Of a DNA stretch of 8,572 nucleotides, positions 1 to 6,495 are shown piece by piece. Both the position numbers and the translations under genes were made by a program. The stretch is from Comamonadaceae bacterium (GTDB lineage Bacteria; Pseudomonadota; Gammaproteobacteria; Burkholderiales; Burkholderiaceae_C): the NCBI GenBank assembly GCA_947458305.1, contig CANGZO010000093.1:1-8572 (forward strand), given 5' to 3'. The notes under the pieces are model-generated. The model had not been told where the DNA came from, made no database searches, and saw only the letters and a program-made list of their open reading frames with translations. The first letter of the stretch is position 1, and each line of letters begins with the position of its first letter.

Positions 1-79
1 ATCGCTCCGGCGCAGACCCGGCCACCCGATCATGAGGTCGCTTGAAGGTCAGGCCCCGATCCCGGTACACAATCGAGGG

Positions 80-2920
80 ATGAGCGACAACACCTCCGAC
101 ACATCCAAACCGACCCTCTTGCTGGTCGATGGCTCCAGCTACCTGTACCGCGCCTTCCACGCCATGCCCGACTTGCGCGCCGTGCCGGGGGACCCGAGCA
201 GCCCCGCCACCGGGGCGATTCGCGGCATGATCAACATGATGGAGCGGCTGCGCAAGGATGTGCCTGCTGTTTATGCCGCTTGCGTTTTCGACGCCAAAGG
301 CCCCACTTTCCGCGACGCGTTGTACCCCGAGTACAAAGCCAACCGCAGCCCCATGCCCGACGATTTGCGCTCCCAGATCGAGCCGATCCACGAGCTGGTG
401 CGCCTGATGGGCTGGACGGTGCTGGACGTGCCCGGCGTGGAGGCCGACGACGTGATCGCCACGCTGGCCCATGTGGCCGCGCAGCAAGGGATTGAGGTGA
501 CGGTGTCGAGCGGCGACAAGGATTTGAGCCAGTTGGTCAACGAACACATCACCATCATCGACACGATGAACGGCAAGGTGCGCGATGTGGCAGGCGTGAC
601 CGAAGAGTTTGGTGTGCCGCCATCGCTCATGATCGACTACCAAACCCTGGTGGGCGACACGGTGGACAACGTGCCCGGTGTGGCCAAGGTCGGCCCCAAG
701 ACCGCTGCCAAGTGGCTGATGGAATACGGCTCGCTCGACAACTTGATGGCGCATGCCCATGACATCAAAGGTGTGGCGGGCGAGAACCTGCGCCAGGCGG
801 TGGACTGGCTGCCCAAGGGCCGCGCCTTGGTGTCCATGAAAACCGATTGTGATTTGAACGGCTGGGTGCCCGATTTGCCTTCGCTGGCCAGCTTGCACCT
901 GCACGCGCCGGACAAAGACAAGCTGCTCAATTTCTACCAGACCTATGGCTTCAAAGGTCTGGTGCAGTCGCTGGGCGGCACCGTGCCTGCGCCTGTGGCC
1001 AAAGCCAAAGCGGCCAAGCCCAAAGATACGGGCACCGGGGATTTGTTTGGATCGGCACCTGACGACGAACCAGCAGCTGCCACCGTGCTCGACACCGCCG
1101 CCAGCTCGGTACAAGGCGAGCTGAAATACGACACGGTGCTCGATTGGGGGGCTTTCGACACTTGGCTCGCCCGCATCGAGCAATCCCCGCTCACCGCCAT
1201 CGACACCGAAACCACTTCGCTGGATGCCATGCGTGCCGAGATCGTCGGCATCTCGCTGAGCGTCACCCCCGGCGAGGCGGCCTACATTCCGCTGGCCCAC
1301 AACGGGCCCGGTGCTCCCGAGCAGCTGCCTTTGGTCGAGGTGCTGGCCAAACTCAAGCCCTGGCTCGAAAACCCGGCCCGCCACAAGCTGGGTCAGAACA
1401 TCAAATACGACCGCCATGTGTTCGCCAACCACGGCATCGAGGTGCAAGGTTACGCCCACGACACCATGCTGGCGAGCTATGTGCTGGAAGTGCACAAGCC
1501 GCACGGCCTCTCAAGCCTCGCCGAGCGCCATGTGGGCCGCCGGGGCGTGACCTACGAAGACCTGTGCGGCAAGGGTGCGCACCAGATTCCGTTCGCGCAG
1601 GTCGATGTGGACAAGGCCGCGCATTACTCGTGCGAAGACTCGGACCAGTGCCTGGACGTGCATCTGGCGCTGTGGCCACAAATCGAGGCGCATGCGGGCC
1701 TGAAGTATGTCTACGCGCTGGAGATCGCCACCAGCGAAGCGCTGTACCGCATCGAGCGCAACGGTGTGCTGATCGACGCGCCCACGCTGGCCGCGCAAAG
1801 CCAGGCGCTCGGCGAGCGCATTGTGCAGCTCGAAACCGAGGCCTACGAAATTGCAGGCCAGCCCTTCAACTTGTCCAGCCCCAAGCAGCTGGGCGAGATC
1901 TTTTTTGACAAGCTGGGTCTGCCCGTCATCAAGAAAACCGCCACGGGTGCCCGCAGCACCGACGAAGAGGTGCTGGAGAAACTGGCCGAAGACTACCCGC
2001 TGCCCGCCCGCATCTTGGAGCACCGCAGCCTGGCCAAGCTCAAGGGCACTTACACAGACAAGCTGGCGCAGCTGGCTTTGCCGCGCACGGGCCGTGTGCA
2101 CACGAATTACGCCCAAGCTGTGGCCGTGACCGGCCGTTTGTCGAGCAACGAACCCAATTTGCAAAACATCCCGGTGCGCACCGCCGAAGGCCGCAAGGTG
2201 CGCGAGGCCTTTGTGGCCCCGGCAGGCTGCGTGATTGCCAGCGCCGATTACAGCCAGATCGAGCTGCGCATCATGGCGCACCTGAGCGACGACGCGGCTT
2301 TGCTCAAGGCCTTCCACGACGGGCTAGACGTGCACAAGGCCACCGCGGCCGAGGTGTTTGGCGGAACGCCCGACACCGTGAGCAGCGAGCAGCGCCGCTA
2401 CGCCAAGACCATCAACTTTGGCCTGATCTACGGCATGAGCGCATTCGGTTTGGCCAAGGCGCTGGGCATCGACAACACCGCTGCCAAGAACTACATCACC
2501 CGCTACTTCGAGCGCTTTGCAGGCGTCAAGCACTACATGGATGCCACACGCGAGCAGGCGAAGGCGCTGGGTTATGTGGAGACCGTGTTTGGCCGCCGCC
2601 TGATGCTGCCCGAGATCAACAGCCCCAACGGCCCGCGCCGCGCCGGAGCCGAGCGTGCCGCCATCAACGCGCCCATGCAGGGTACGGCGGCCGATTTGAT
2701 CAAGCTGAGCATGGTCGCGGTGCAAAAGGCGCTCGACGAACAGGGCAAGGCCACCAAAGTCATCATGCAGGTGCACGACGAACTGGTGTTCGAGGTGCCC
2801 GAGTCAGAGGTGGAGTGGGTGCGCACCGAGGTGCCGCGCATCATGGCGGGTGTGGCCGACTTGAAAGTGCCTTTGTTAGCCGAAGTCGGCTTTGGCCCGA
2901 ATTGGGAGCAGGCGCACTGA
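80..2920 (+). CDS. polA: DNA polymerase I (5'-3' exonuclease, 3'-5' proofreading exonuclease, polymerase)
   Basis: DNA polymerase I, which removes RNA primers and fills gaps in replication and excision repair. From the ATG at 80 it is 946 residues, slightly longer than E. coli PolA (928). The N-terminal 5'-nuclease (about residues 10-290) shows VDGSSYLYRAFHA, GVEADDVIATLA, SSGDKDLSQLV and the helix-hairpin-helix region DTVDNVPGVAKVGPKTAA. A low-complexity Ala/Pro/Lys linker follows (about 300-350). The proofreading domain keeps its carboxylates: D375 and E377 in IDTETTSL, D444 in GQNIKYDR, Y516 and D520 in YSCED. The polymerase has motif A (ADYSQIELR, D723), motif B (RRYAKTINFGLIYG; R772, K776, F780, Y784) and motif C (QVHDELVF; D900, E901). 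All three activities therefore look intact. The reading frame extends upstream to an ATG at 32, but family similarity begins just after residue 80's Met; GAGGG lies unusually close to that ATG, so the exact start is not certain. Confidence 0.97.
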   Translation: MSDNTSDTSKPTLLLVDGSSYLYRAFHAMPDLRAVPGDPSSPATGAIRGMINMMERLRKDVPAVYAACVFDAKGPTFRDALYPEYKANRSPMPDDLRSQIEPIHELVRLMGWTVLDVPGVEADDVIATLAHVAAQQGIEVTVSSGDKDLSQLVNEHITIIDTMNGKVRDVAGVTEEFGVPPSLMIDYQTLVGDTVDNVPGVAKVGPKTAAKWLMEYGSLDNLMAHAHDIKGVAGENLRQAVDWLPKGRALVSMKTDCDLNGWVPDLPSLASLHLHAPDKDKLLNFYQTYGFKGLVQSLGGTVPAPVAKAKAAKPKDTGTGDLFGSAPDDEPAAATVLDTAASSVQGELKYDTVLDWGAFDTWLARIEQSPLTAIDTETTSLDAMRAEIVGISLSVTPGEAAYIPLAHNGPGAPEQLPLVEVLAKLKPWLENPARHKLGQNIKYDRHVFANHGIEVQGYAHDTMLASYVLEVHKPHGLSSLAERHVGRRGVTYEDLCGKGAHQIPFAQVDVDKAAHYSCEDSDQCLDVHLALWPQIEAHAGLKYVYALEIATSEALYRIERNGVLIDAPTLAAQSQALGERIVQLETEAYEIAGQPFNLSSPKQLGEIFFDKLGLPVIKKTATGARSTDEEVLEKLAEDYPLPARILEHRSLAKLKGTYTDKLAQLALPRTGRVHTNYAQAVAVTGRLSSNEPNLQNIPVRTAEGRKVREAFVAPAGCVIASADYSQIELRIMAHLSDDAALLKAFHDGLDVHKATAAEVFGGTPDTVSSEQRRYAKTINFGLIYGMSAFGLAKALGIDNTAAKNYITRYFERFAGVKHYMDATREQAKALGYVETVFGRRLMLPEINSPNGPRRAGAERAAINAPMQGTAADLIKLSMVAVQKALDEQGKATKVIMQVHDELVFEVPESEVEWVRTEVPRIMAGVADLKVPLLAEVGFGPNWEQAH

Positions 2921-2941
2921 GCTGTCGCAACAACCGACTTC

Positions 2942-3015
2942 GTAGGAGCCCCCCCCGTGGGCGGATGTTTTCAAGGCCGTGTGCCACGTCCATCGCCCAC
3001 GGGGTGGGCTCCTAC
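2942..3015. repeat. REP doublet (REPIN-like inverted repeat) between polA and the GST gene
   Basis: Two arms in inverted orientation, 2942-2967 and 2991-3015, both begin GTAGGAGCCC when read inward from the outside. They match over about 25 bases with one substitution (C at 2952 in place of A) and one extra G near 2963. The loop is 23 bases. The right arm has an internal perfect hairpin (GCCCAC, GGG loop, GTGGGC at 2995-3009). A GTAG tetranucleotide next to a short GC-rich stem is the hallmark of REP sequences mobilised by RAYT (IS200-like REP transposase) proteins; assignment to that class is inference. The region 2978-3015 is repeated at 5581-5618 with 3 differences in 38. It starts 21 bases after the polA stop, overlaps the last codon of the GST gene, and may act as a bidirectional transcript end. 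The left arm holds a run of eight C (2949-2956). Confidence 0.85.
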
Positions 3016-3671
3016 AGCATCTGTGTAGGTGCTTGCCAAGGTGCGTGTTTGTGCATGATGACCTCAAACAGCGCAGAGCCTTCAAACGCTGAAAGCCAGG
3101 TGACCAATGAAGGCCAGGCCTGCGCCGCAAACCAGCCCGGGTCGGTGTGGGCATATTGACGCACAAAGGGGGCCACGGCCGCATCGGCCAAGCCGAAGTG
3201 CTCACCAGCCAAAAAACGCTTTGAGCGAAGCCGCGCATCCAGCGTGTGCAGCCAAAGCGCCGCCTCATCGCGGTCGGCAGCACCAGTTTCCAAACCAGAA
3301 CGGTTCGGGTATTTGTAGCGGTCCAGTTGCCGCTTGAAAGGCCCGTCGTTCTGGGCGATCAGTGCCAACGCATCGGCCATGCCCGCATCTGACGCAGGCA
3401 GCCAAGCCAGGGGGTCTTGCTTGCGCAGGGCCCACATCATGATGTCCAGGCTCTGCTCCAGCACCTGGCTGCCCAAGGCCCCTTGGGCATCCGGCAACCA
3501 CAGCACGGGCACCGTGCCTTTGGGAGACAGAGCCAACATGTGCGCCGGTTTGTTTTTCAGAACGACCTCGCGGTGCTCCACCGCGATGCCGCTCGTGTGC
3601 AGCGCCAAGCGTGCCCGCATGGCGTAGGGGCATCGGCGAAAGGAGTACAGAACGGGCAGAGTCGGGGTCAT
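3012..3671 (-). CDS. Glutathione S-transferase family protein with N-terminal CPYA active site
   Basis: A 219-residue cytosolic protein of the glutathione S-transferase superfamily. The N-terminal thioredoxin-like domain carries FRRCPYAMRARLAL, with C14 the probable catalytic Cys as in omega/beta-like and glutaredoxin-like GSTs. KGTVPVL supplies the conserved cis-Pro (P55) that contacts glutathione, and LEQSLDI (72-77) fits the gamma-glutamyl binding segment. The C-terminal helical domain contains GEHFGLADAAVAPFVRQ, matching the conserved folding box of the family. A Cys-type active site suggests thiol transfer or disulfide reduction rather than classical conjugation, which is inference; the substrate is unknown. 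The ATG at 3671 starts directly at the fold, but no strong ribosome binding site is visible. It is divergent from the hydrolase gene with 89 bases between starts. Its TAG stop (3014-3012) lies inside the adjoining REP repeat, so its last residues may differ from relatives. Confidence 0.9.
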   Translation of the reverse strand: MTPTLPVLYSFRRCPYAMRARLALHTSGIAVEHREVVLKNKPAHMLALSPKGTVPVLWLPDAQGALGSQVLEQSLDIMMWALRKQDPLAWLPASDAGMADALALIAQNDGPFKRQLDRYKYPNRSGLETGAADRDEAALWLHTLDARLRSKRFLAGEHFGLADAAVAPFVRQYAHTDPGWFAAQAWPSLVTWLSAFEGSALFEVIMHKHAPWQAPTQML

Positions 3672-3749
3672 GCCGGCAGTTTAAATCGCCAAACGCGTGC
3701 AAACCCGACACGCCTGTGCCAAGATCAGCGTCCTCTTTTATCTGGACAT

Positions 3750-3753
3750 GGAG
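3750..3753 (+). promoter_or_regulatory. Ribosome binding site that decides the TTG start of the dienelactone hydrolase gene
   Basis: GGAG lies 7 bases before the TTG at 3761, a normal spacing. The ATG at 3748 is out of frame and opens only a seven-codon reading frame ending at 3771. No in-frame ATG or GTG near here has a comparable site, so TTG is the preferred start. Confidence 0.65.
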
Positions 3754-3760
3754 ACCCGCC

Positions 3761-4657
3761 TTGAACAATGACCTGATCAACGATGCCCAAGCCCTTTTGG
3801 GCGGCAAGATGGACGCCAGTGGCACGACCCGCCGCGTGGCCTTGAAGGCCGCATTGGGCGTGGGTTATGCCGCAGCGGCAGCCCCGATCATGGCCCAAAC
3901 AGCCATCAAGACGCCCTCCACAGGCTTGGTTGCGGGGGAGGTGACCATTGACGTCAAGGGCTTCAAGATGCCGGCTTACCGGGCTGCGCCGGCTGGCAAG
4001 AAAGACCTGCCGGTGGTTTTGGTGGTTTCCGAAATTTTCGGTGTGCATGAATACATCGCTGACACCACCCATCGCCTCGCTCAAGCGGGCTATCTGGCCA
4101 TTGCCCCCGAACTCTTTGTGCGCCAGGGGGACCCCAGTGAATACGGAGAATTGGCCAAACTCCAGTCCGAAATCATCGCCAAAGTGCCCGACGAACAGGT
4201 CATGGGCGACCTCGATGCAGCCGTGGCCTGGGCAGCGGTCAATGGCGGCAATCCGGATAAATTGGCCATCACCGGCTTTTGTTGGGGTGGGCGCATCACT
4301 TGGCTGTATGCCGCCCACCAACCCAGGCTCAAAGCGGGCGTGGCGTGGTACGGTCGCTTGGTGGGCAACACCACACCTCAAACCCCGAGGCACCCGCTGT
4401 CGCTGGCGGGCAGTTTGAAGGCCCCGGTTCTTGGTTTGTATGGCGGTGCAGACACCGGTATCCCACTTGACACCGTTGATAAGATGAAGATCGAACTGTC
4501 CAAAGGACCTGCGGCGGCCAAAACCAGTGAGTTTGTGGTTTATCCTGATGCGCCGCATGCTTTTCATGCCGACTACCGATCGAGTTACCGCAAGCCAGCG
4601 GCAGACGACGGTTGGCAGCGCATGTTGGCTTGGTTCAAACGCTTCGGTGTGGCGTGA
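3761..4657 (+). CDS. Dienelactone hydrolase family protein with Tat-like signal peptide
   Basis: A 298-residue alpha/beta hydrolase of the dienelactone hydrolase family (carboxymethylenebutenolidase-like). The catalytic triad is C174 in GFCWGG, D231 in YGGADTGIP and H266 in PDAPHAFHADY. E91 in VSEIFGVHEYI corresponds to the Glu that tunes the Cys nucleophile in the classical enzyme. Before the hydrolase domain (from about residue 57) is an extension with TTRRVALKAALGVG, a twin-arginine motif at R24-R25, then an Ala-rich hydrophobic stretch and a possible cleavage after IMA (about residue 45). Export by Tat to the periplasm is therefore likely. The open frame extends to 3611, but that part overlaps the divergent GST gene; the TTG at 3761 follows a good GGAG. 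No catechol or chlorocatechol genes are nearby, so an aromatic-degradation role is not supported. The substrate is unknown; other ester or lactone hydrolysis is equally possible. Confidence 0.9.
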   Translation: MNNDLINDAQALLGGKMDASGTTRRVALKAALGVGYAAAAAPIMAQTAIKTPSTGLVAGEVTIDVKGFKMPAYRAAPAGKKDLPVVLVVSEIFGVHEYIADTTHRLAQAGYLAIAPELFVRQGDPSEYGELAKLQSEIIAKVPDEQVMGDLDAAVAWAAVNGGNPDKLAITGFCWGGRITWLYAAHQPRLKAGVAWYGRLVGNTTPQTPRHPLSLAGSLKAPVLGLYGGADTGIPLDTVDKMKIELSKGPAAAKTSEFVVYPDAPHAFHADYRSSYRKPAADDGWQRMLAWFKRFGVA

Positions 4658-4697
4658 TGTGTGAAAACTGAGATCACTCTTCGGAGCATGATTTCTG

Positions 4698-4725
4698 AAA
4701 CCCACCCATTGGGGCGGTTTGTTTT
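4698..4725 (+). terminator. Probable rho-independent terminator after the dienelactone hydrolase gene
   Basis: AAACC and GGTTT (4698-4702, 4716-4720) enclose an inner CCC-ATT-GGG stem, with a 2x2 internal mismatch between them. GTTTT follows at 4721-4725. It lies 41 bases after the hydrolase stop and 24 bases before the ZIP gene start. This suggests that the two genes are transcribed separately or that readthrough is limited. The stem is imperfect and its folding energy was not calculated. Confidence 0.55.
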
Positions 4726-4749
4726 GGGGTGCAGGGCGCTCCGGGAAAA

Positions 4750-5562
4750 ATGATGACTTTATTGGCGATTTTGGTGGGCACTTTGGTGGCGGGCATTGGC
4801 AGCGTTTGGGTTGCGGCTTGGCTGAGCTTTGGCGTTTTGAGCCGCTACACCCAGCACATGTTGAGTTTGGCCGCCGGTGCTTTAATGGCCACGTCTTTCT
4901 TGCATTTGTTGCCAGAGGCTTTTGAAAGTGGCGTGGGCCCACACGAGCTCTTTTTGACTTTGCTTTTGGGCTTGGTGTTTTTCTTTTTGCTCGACAAAGC
5001 CGAGTTGTGGCACCACGGGCATGAGCATGGTCATGGGCACGACCATGGCCATGGTTCCAAAGAAGCCGCCCATGCCCATTCTCATCAGCATGCCCACTCC
5101 GACGCACCAAGGGGGCAATGGTCGGTGCTGGCCGGAGACAGCGTCCACTGCTTTGGCGATGGCATTTTGATCGCATCGGCCTTCATGGCCGATATGCACT
5201 TGGGCATGATCGCTGCGCTGGCGGTGTGGGCCCACGAAATTCCTCACCACATGGGCGACTTGGCCGTGCTCCGGCAGGGCAGCAGCAGCCGCCGTGCCGC
5301 CATCGTGAAGGTGTCGATGGCTGGGGCCATCACCGCGCTCGGGGGTGCTGTGGGCTATGTGCTGGTCGATGCTTTGCGCGAATGGTTGCCGTTCTTTTTG
5401 GTGGTGGCCAGCAGCAGCTTTGTTTACGTGGCTTTGGCCGACCTGATCCCACAACTGCAAAAACGTTTGTCTGCACGTGAAACAGCCGCGCAAATTTTGT
5501 GGCTGGCCGTTGGCATCGGTATGGTGGTCATCGTCAGTGCTTTGGCCGGACACCAGCACTGA
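4750..5562 (+). CDS. ZIP-family divalent metal transporter with histidine-rich loop
   Basis: A 270-residue inner-membrane protein of the ZIP (Zrt/Irt-like) family, which takes zinc, and sometimes iron or manganese, into the cytoplasm. About eight membrane segments are expected. Transmembrane helix 4 has GDSVHCFGDGILIASAF (H133, D137) and helix 5 has AVWAHEIPHHMGD (H162, E163, H166, D170). These are the paired helices that form the binuclear metal site. Between helices 3 and 4 is a loop (88-116) with 13 His, a typical metal-binding cytoplasmic loop. SFLHLLPEAF (49-58) is the usual motif of helix 2. Tandem ATGs at 4750 and 4753 make the start ambiguous by one residue; the preceding GGGA is weak. 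A GTG at 4729 would lie at the tail of the terminator hairpin and is not preferred. The metal specificity and regulator cannot be read from the sequence; I see no clear Zur-type operator. Confidence 0.93.
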   Translation: MMTLLAILVGTLVAGIGSVWVAAWLSFGVLSRYTQHMLSLAAGALMATSFLHLLPEAFESGVGPHELFLTLLLGLVFFFLLDKAELWHHGHEHGHGHDHGHGSKEAAHAHSHQHAHSDAPRGQWSVLAGDSVHCFGDGILIASAFMADMHLGMIAALAVWAHEIPHHMGDLAVLRQGSSSRRAAIVKVSMAGAITALGGAVGYVLVDALREWLPFFLVVASSSFVYVALADLIPQLQKRLSARETAAQILWLAVGIGMVVIVSALAGHQH

Positions 5563-5577
5563 CGCGGCTGTTCAAAC

Positions 5578-5618
5578 GGGCGTGTGCCACGCCCATCGCG
5601 CACGGGGTGCGCTCCTAC
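5578..5618. repeat. Single REP element between the ZIP and sulfurtransferase genes
   Basis: It matches 2978-3015 over 5581-5618 with 3 differences in 38. It folds as two tandem perfect hairpins: GGGCGTG-TGC-CACGCCC (5578-5594) and, 3 bases later, GCGCAC-GGG-GTGCGC (5598-5612). It ends with CTCCTAC, that is GTAG on the minus strand. Compared with the first copy, the second hairpin has C to G (2997 to 5600) and G to C (3007 to 5610), a compensatory change that preserves pairing. No inverted partner arm is seen upstream, so this is a single unit rather than a doublet. It sits between two converging genes, 4 bases beyond the sulfurtransferase stop, and could serve as a shared 3' end. Confidence 0.85.
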
Positions 5619-5622
5619 CAAT

Positions 5623-6480
5623 TCAGCCTTTGGCGCAGGGCAGTCCGGGCGTGTTGCACCACTCGCTCCAACTGCCTGCATACAGGGCGGTGATGCCGAA
5701 GCCGGCCATTTCCATCGCCATCAAATTGGGCACAGCCGTCACGCCAGAACCGCAGTGGTGCACCACGCTGCTGGGCGTTCGCCCTGCGAGCACTTGAGAC
5801 CATTCGGTACGGAGCAACTCTGGCGATTTGAAGCGACCGTCTGCGTCAAAGTTATCGGTGTAGGGCCGGTTCAAGGCCCCGGGAATGTGGCCCGCGACCG
5901 GGTCGAGTGGCTCCATCTCACCCCTGAAACGCGCCCCGGCCCGGGCATCGATGATGGTTTGCTCGGGTCTGCCCAAGGCCGCTGACACCTCTGAGGTCAG
6001 CACCAACTGGCGCAGTGGTGTTTTCAATTCAAATGTCGCAGCCGCAGGAGGTGTGAAGGGGCCCGATTCGGTGGCCCCACCCGCTTCTTTCCATGCAGGC
6101 AGGCCACCATCCAGGACCGCCACAGCCTCGTGGCCCAGCCATTTGAGCATCCACCACAAACGCCCACAGTAGGCGCTTTTGTTGCGGTCGTACACCACGA
6201 TCTGCATGCCGTTGTGAACGCCCAGACTGCCCAGCCATTGGGCCACGGCTTCCCGGTGCGGCAAGGGGTGGCGTCCAGCGTTGACACCTGCCCCGGGCGT
6301 GTGCGTGCTCAGGTTTTTGTCCAGGTTGGCAGGCAAGGCGCCTGCGACGCGCTCGTCTGCAAAAAAGCCACCCGCCAACTCGGGCTTCATCAGGTCAAAA
6401 CTGCAGTCGAAAATGGCACAGGGGGTGCCTTGCGCCAACAGGGTTTGCAATTGGGGGGCGTTGATCAGCAGGGTGTGCAT
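5623..6480 (-). CDS. sseA: 3-mercaptopyruvate sulfurtransferase-like protein, two rhodanese domains
   Basis: A 285-residue tandem-rhodanese sulfurtransferase, probably cytosolic. The N-terminal rhodanese domain (about 1-135) includes AGHPLPHREAVAQWLGSLG-like structural features, YDRNKSAYCGRLWWML and VLDGGLPAWKEAGG. The C-terminal domain (about 150-285) has IIDARAGARFRGE, AGHIPGALN and the active-site loop CGSGVTA with catalytic C243. A CGSGVTA loop is typical of mercaptopyruvate sulfurtransferases, whereas thiosulfate sulfurtransferases usually have CRKGVTA; hence the call. The family transfers the sulfur of 3-mercaptopyruvate to an acceptor via a Cys persulfide, giving pyruvate. The start is the ATG at 6480 with GGAG six bases upstream; an in-frame TTG at 6492 overlaps that site and is not preferred. 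It is the last gene of the probable three-gene operon, 15 bases after the permease stop. The gene symbol is by analogy. Confidence 0.9.
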   Translation of the reverse strand: MHTLLINAPQLQTLLAQGTPCAIFDCSFDLMKPELAGGFFADERVAGALPANLDKNLSTHTPGAGVNAGRHPLPHREAVAQWLGSLGVHNGMQIVVYDRNKSAYCGRLWWMLKWLGHEAVAVLDGGLPAWKEAGGATESGPFTPPAAATFELKTPLRQLVLTSEVSAALGRPEQTIIDARAGARFRGEMEPLDPVAGHIPGALNRPYTDNFDADGRFKSPELLRTEWSQVLAGRTPSSVVHHCGSGVTAVPNLMAMEMAGFGITALYAGSWSEWCNTPGLPCAKG

Positions 6481-6486
6481 GGGGGT

Positions 6487-6490
6487 CTCC
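6487..6490 (-). promoter_or_regulatory. Ribosome binding site of the sulfurtransferase gene
   Basis: On the minus strand GGAG lies 6 bases before the ATG at 6480. It favours that ATG over the TTG at 6492, which would leave this site inside the coding region. Confidence 0.6.
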
Positions 6491-6495
6491 AAGGT

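Noticed and set aside
1..45. Possible C-terminal tail of an upstream gene ending at a TGA at 43-45
   Set aside because: Only 14 codons are visible and nothing in them is recognisable; bases 1-79 otherwise show no clear promoter or motif.
1144..1908. A 254-codon plus-strand frame inside polA
   Set aside because: It overlaps the proofreading domain in another frame; its Arg/Ala/Gly-rich translation resembles no family.
1511..2317. A 268-codon minus-strand frame inside polA
   Set aside because: It lies antisense to the conserved polymerase domain, has no recognisable domain and is expected from GC-rich codon bias.
2942..3015. The polA-GST inverted repeat as an IS terminal repeat or remnant
   Set aside because: There is no transposase fragment or target duplication, and the loop is only 23 bases; the REP doublet explanation fits better.
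3672..3760. Promoters in the divergent gap between the GST and hydrolase genes
   Set aside because: TTTAAAT and TTTTAT stretches are present, but no convincing paired -35/-10 boxes with proper spacing could be assigned.
3748..3771. Seven-codon ATG frame upstream of the dienelactone hydrolase, as a possible leader peptide
   Set aside because: The ATG has no ribosome binding site of its own and its GAG forms part of the site for the TTG start; nothing suggests attenuation.
3725..5176. A 483-codon open frame on the minus strand covering the hydrolase and ZIP genes
   Set aside because: It is antisense to two clear genes with intact catalytic motifs, crosses their intergenic terminator and has low-complexity, Arg/Pro/Gly/His-rich content typical of shadow frames in GC-rich DNA.
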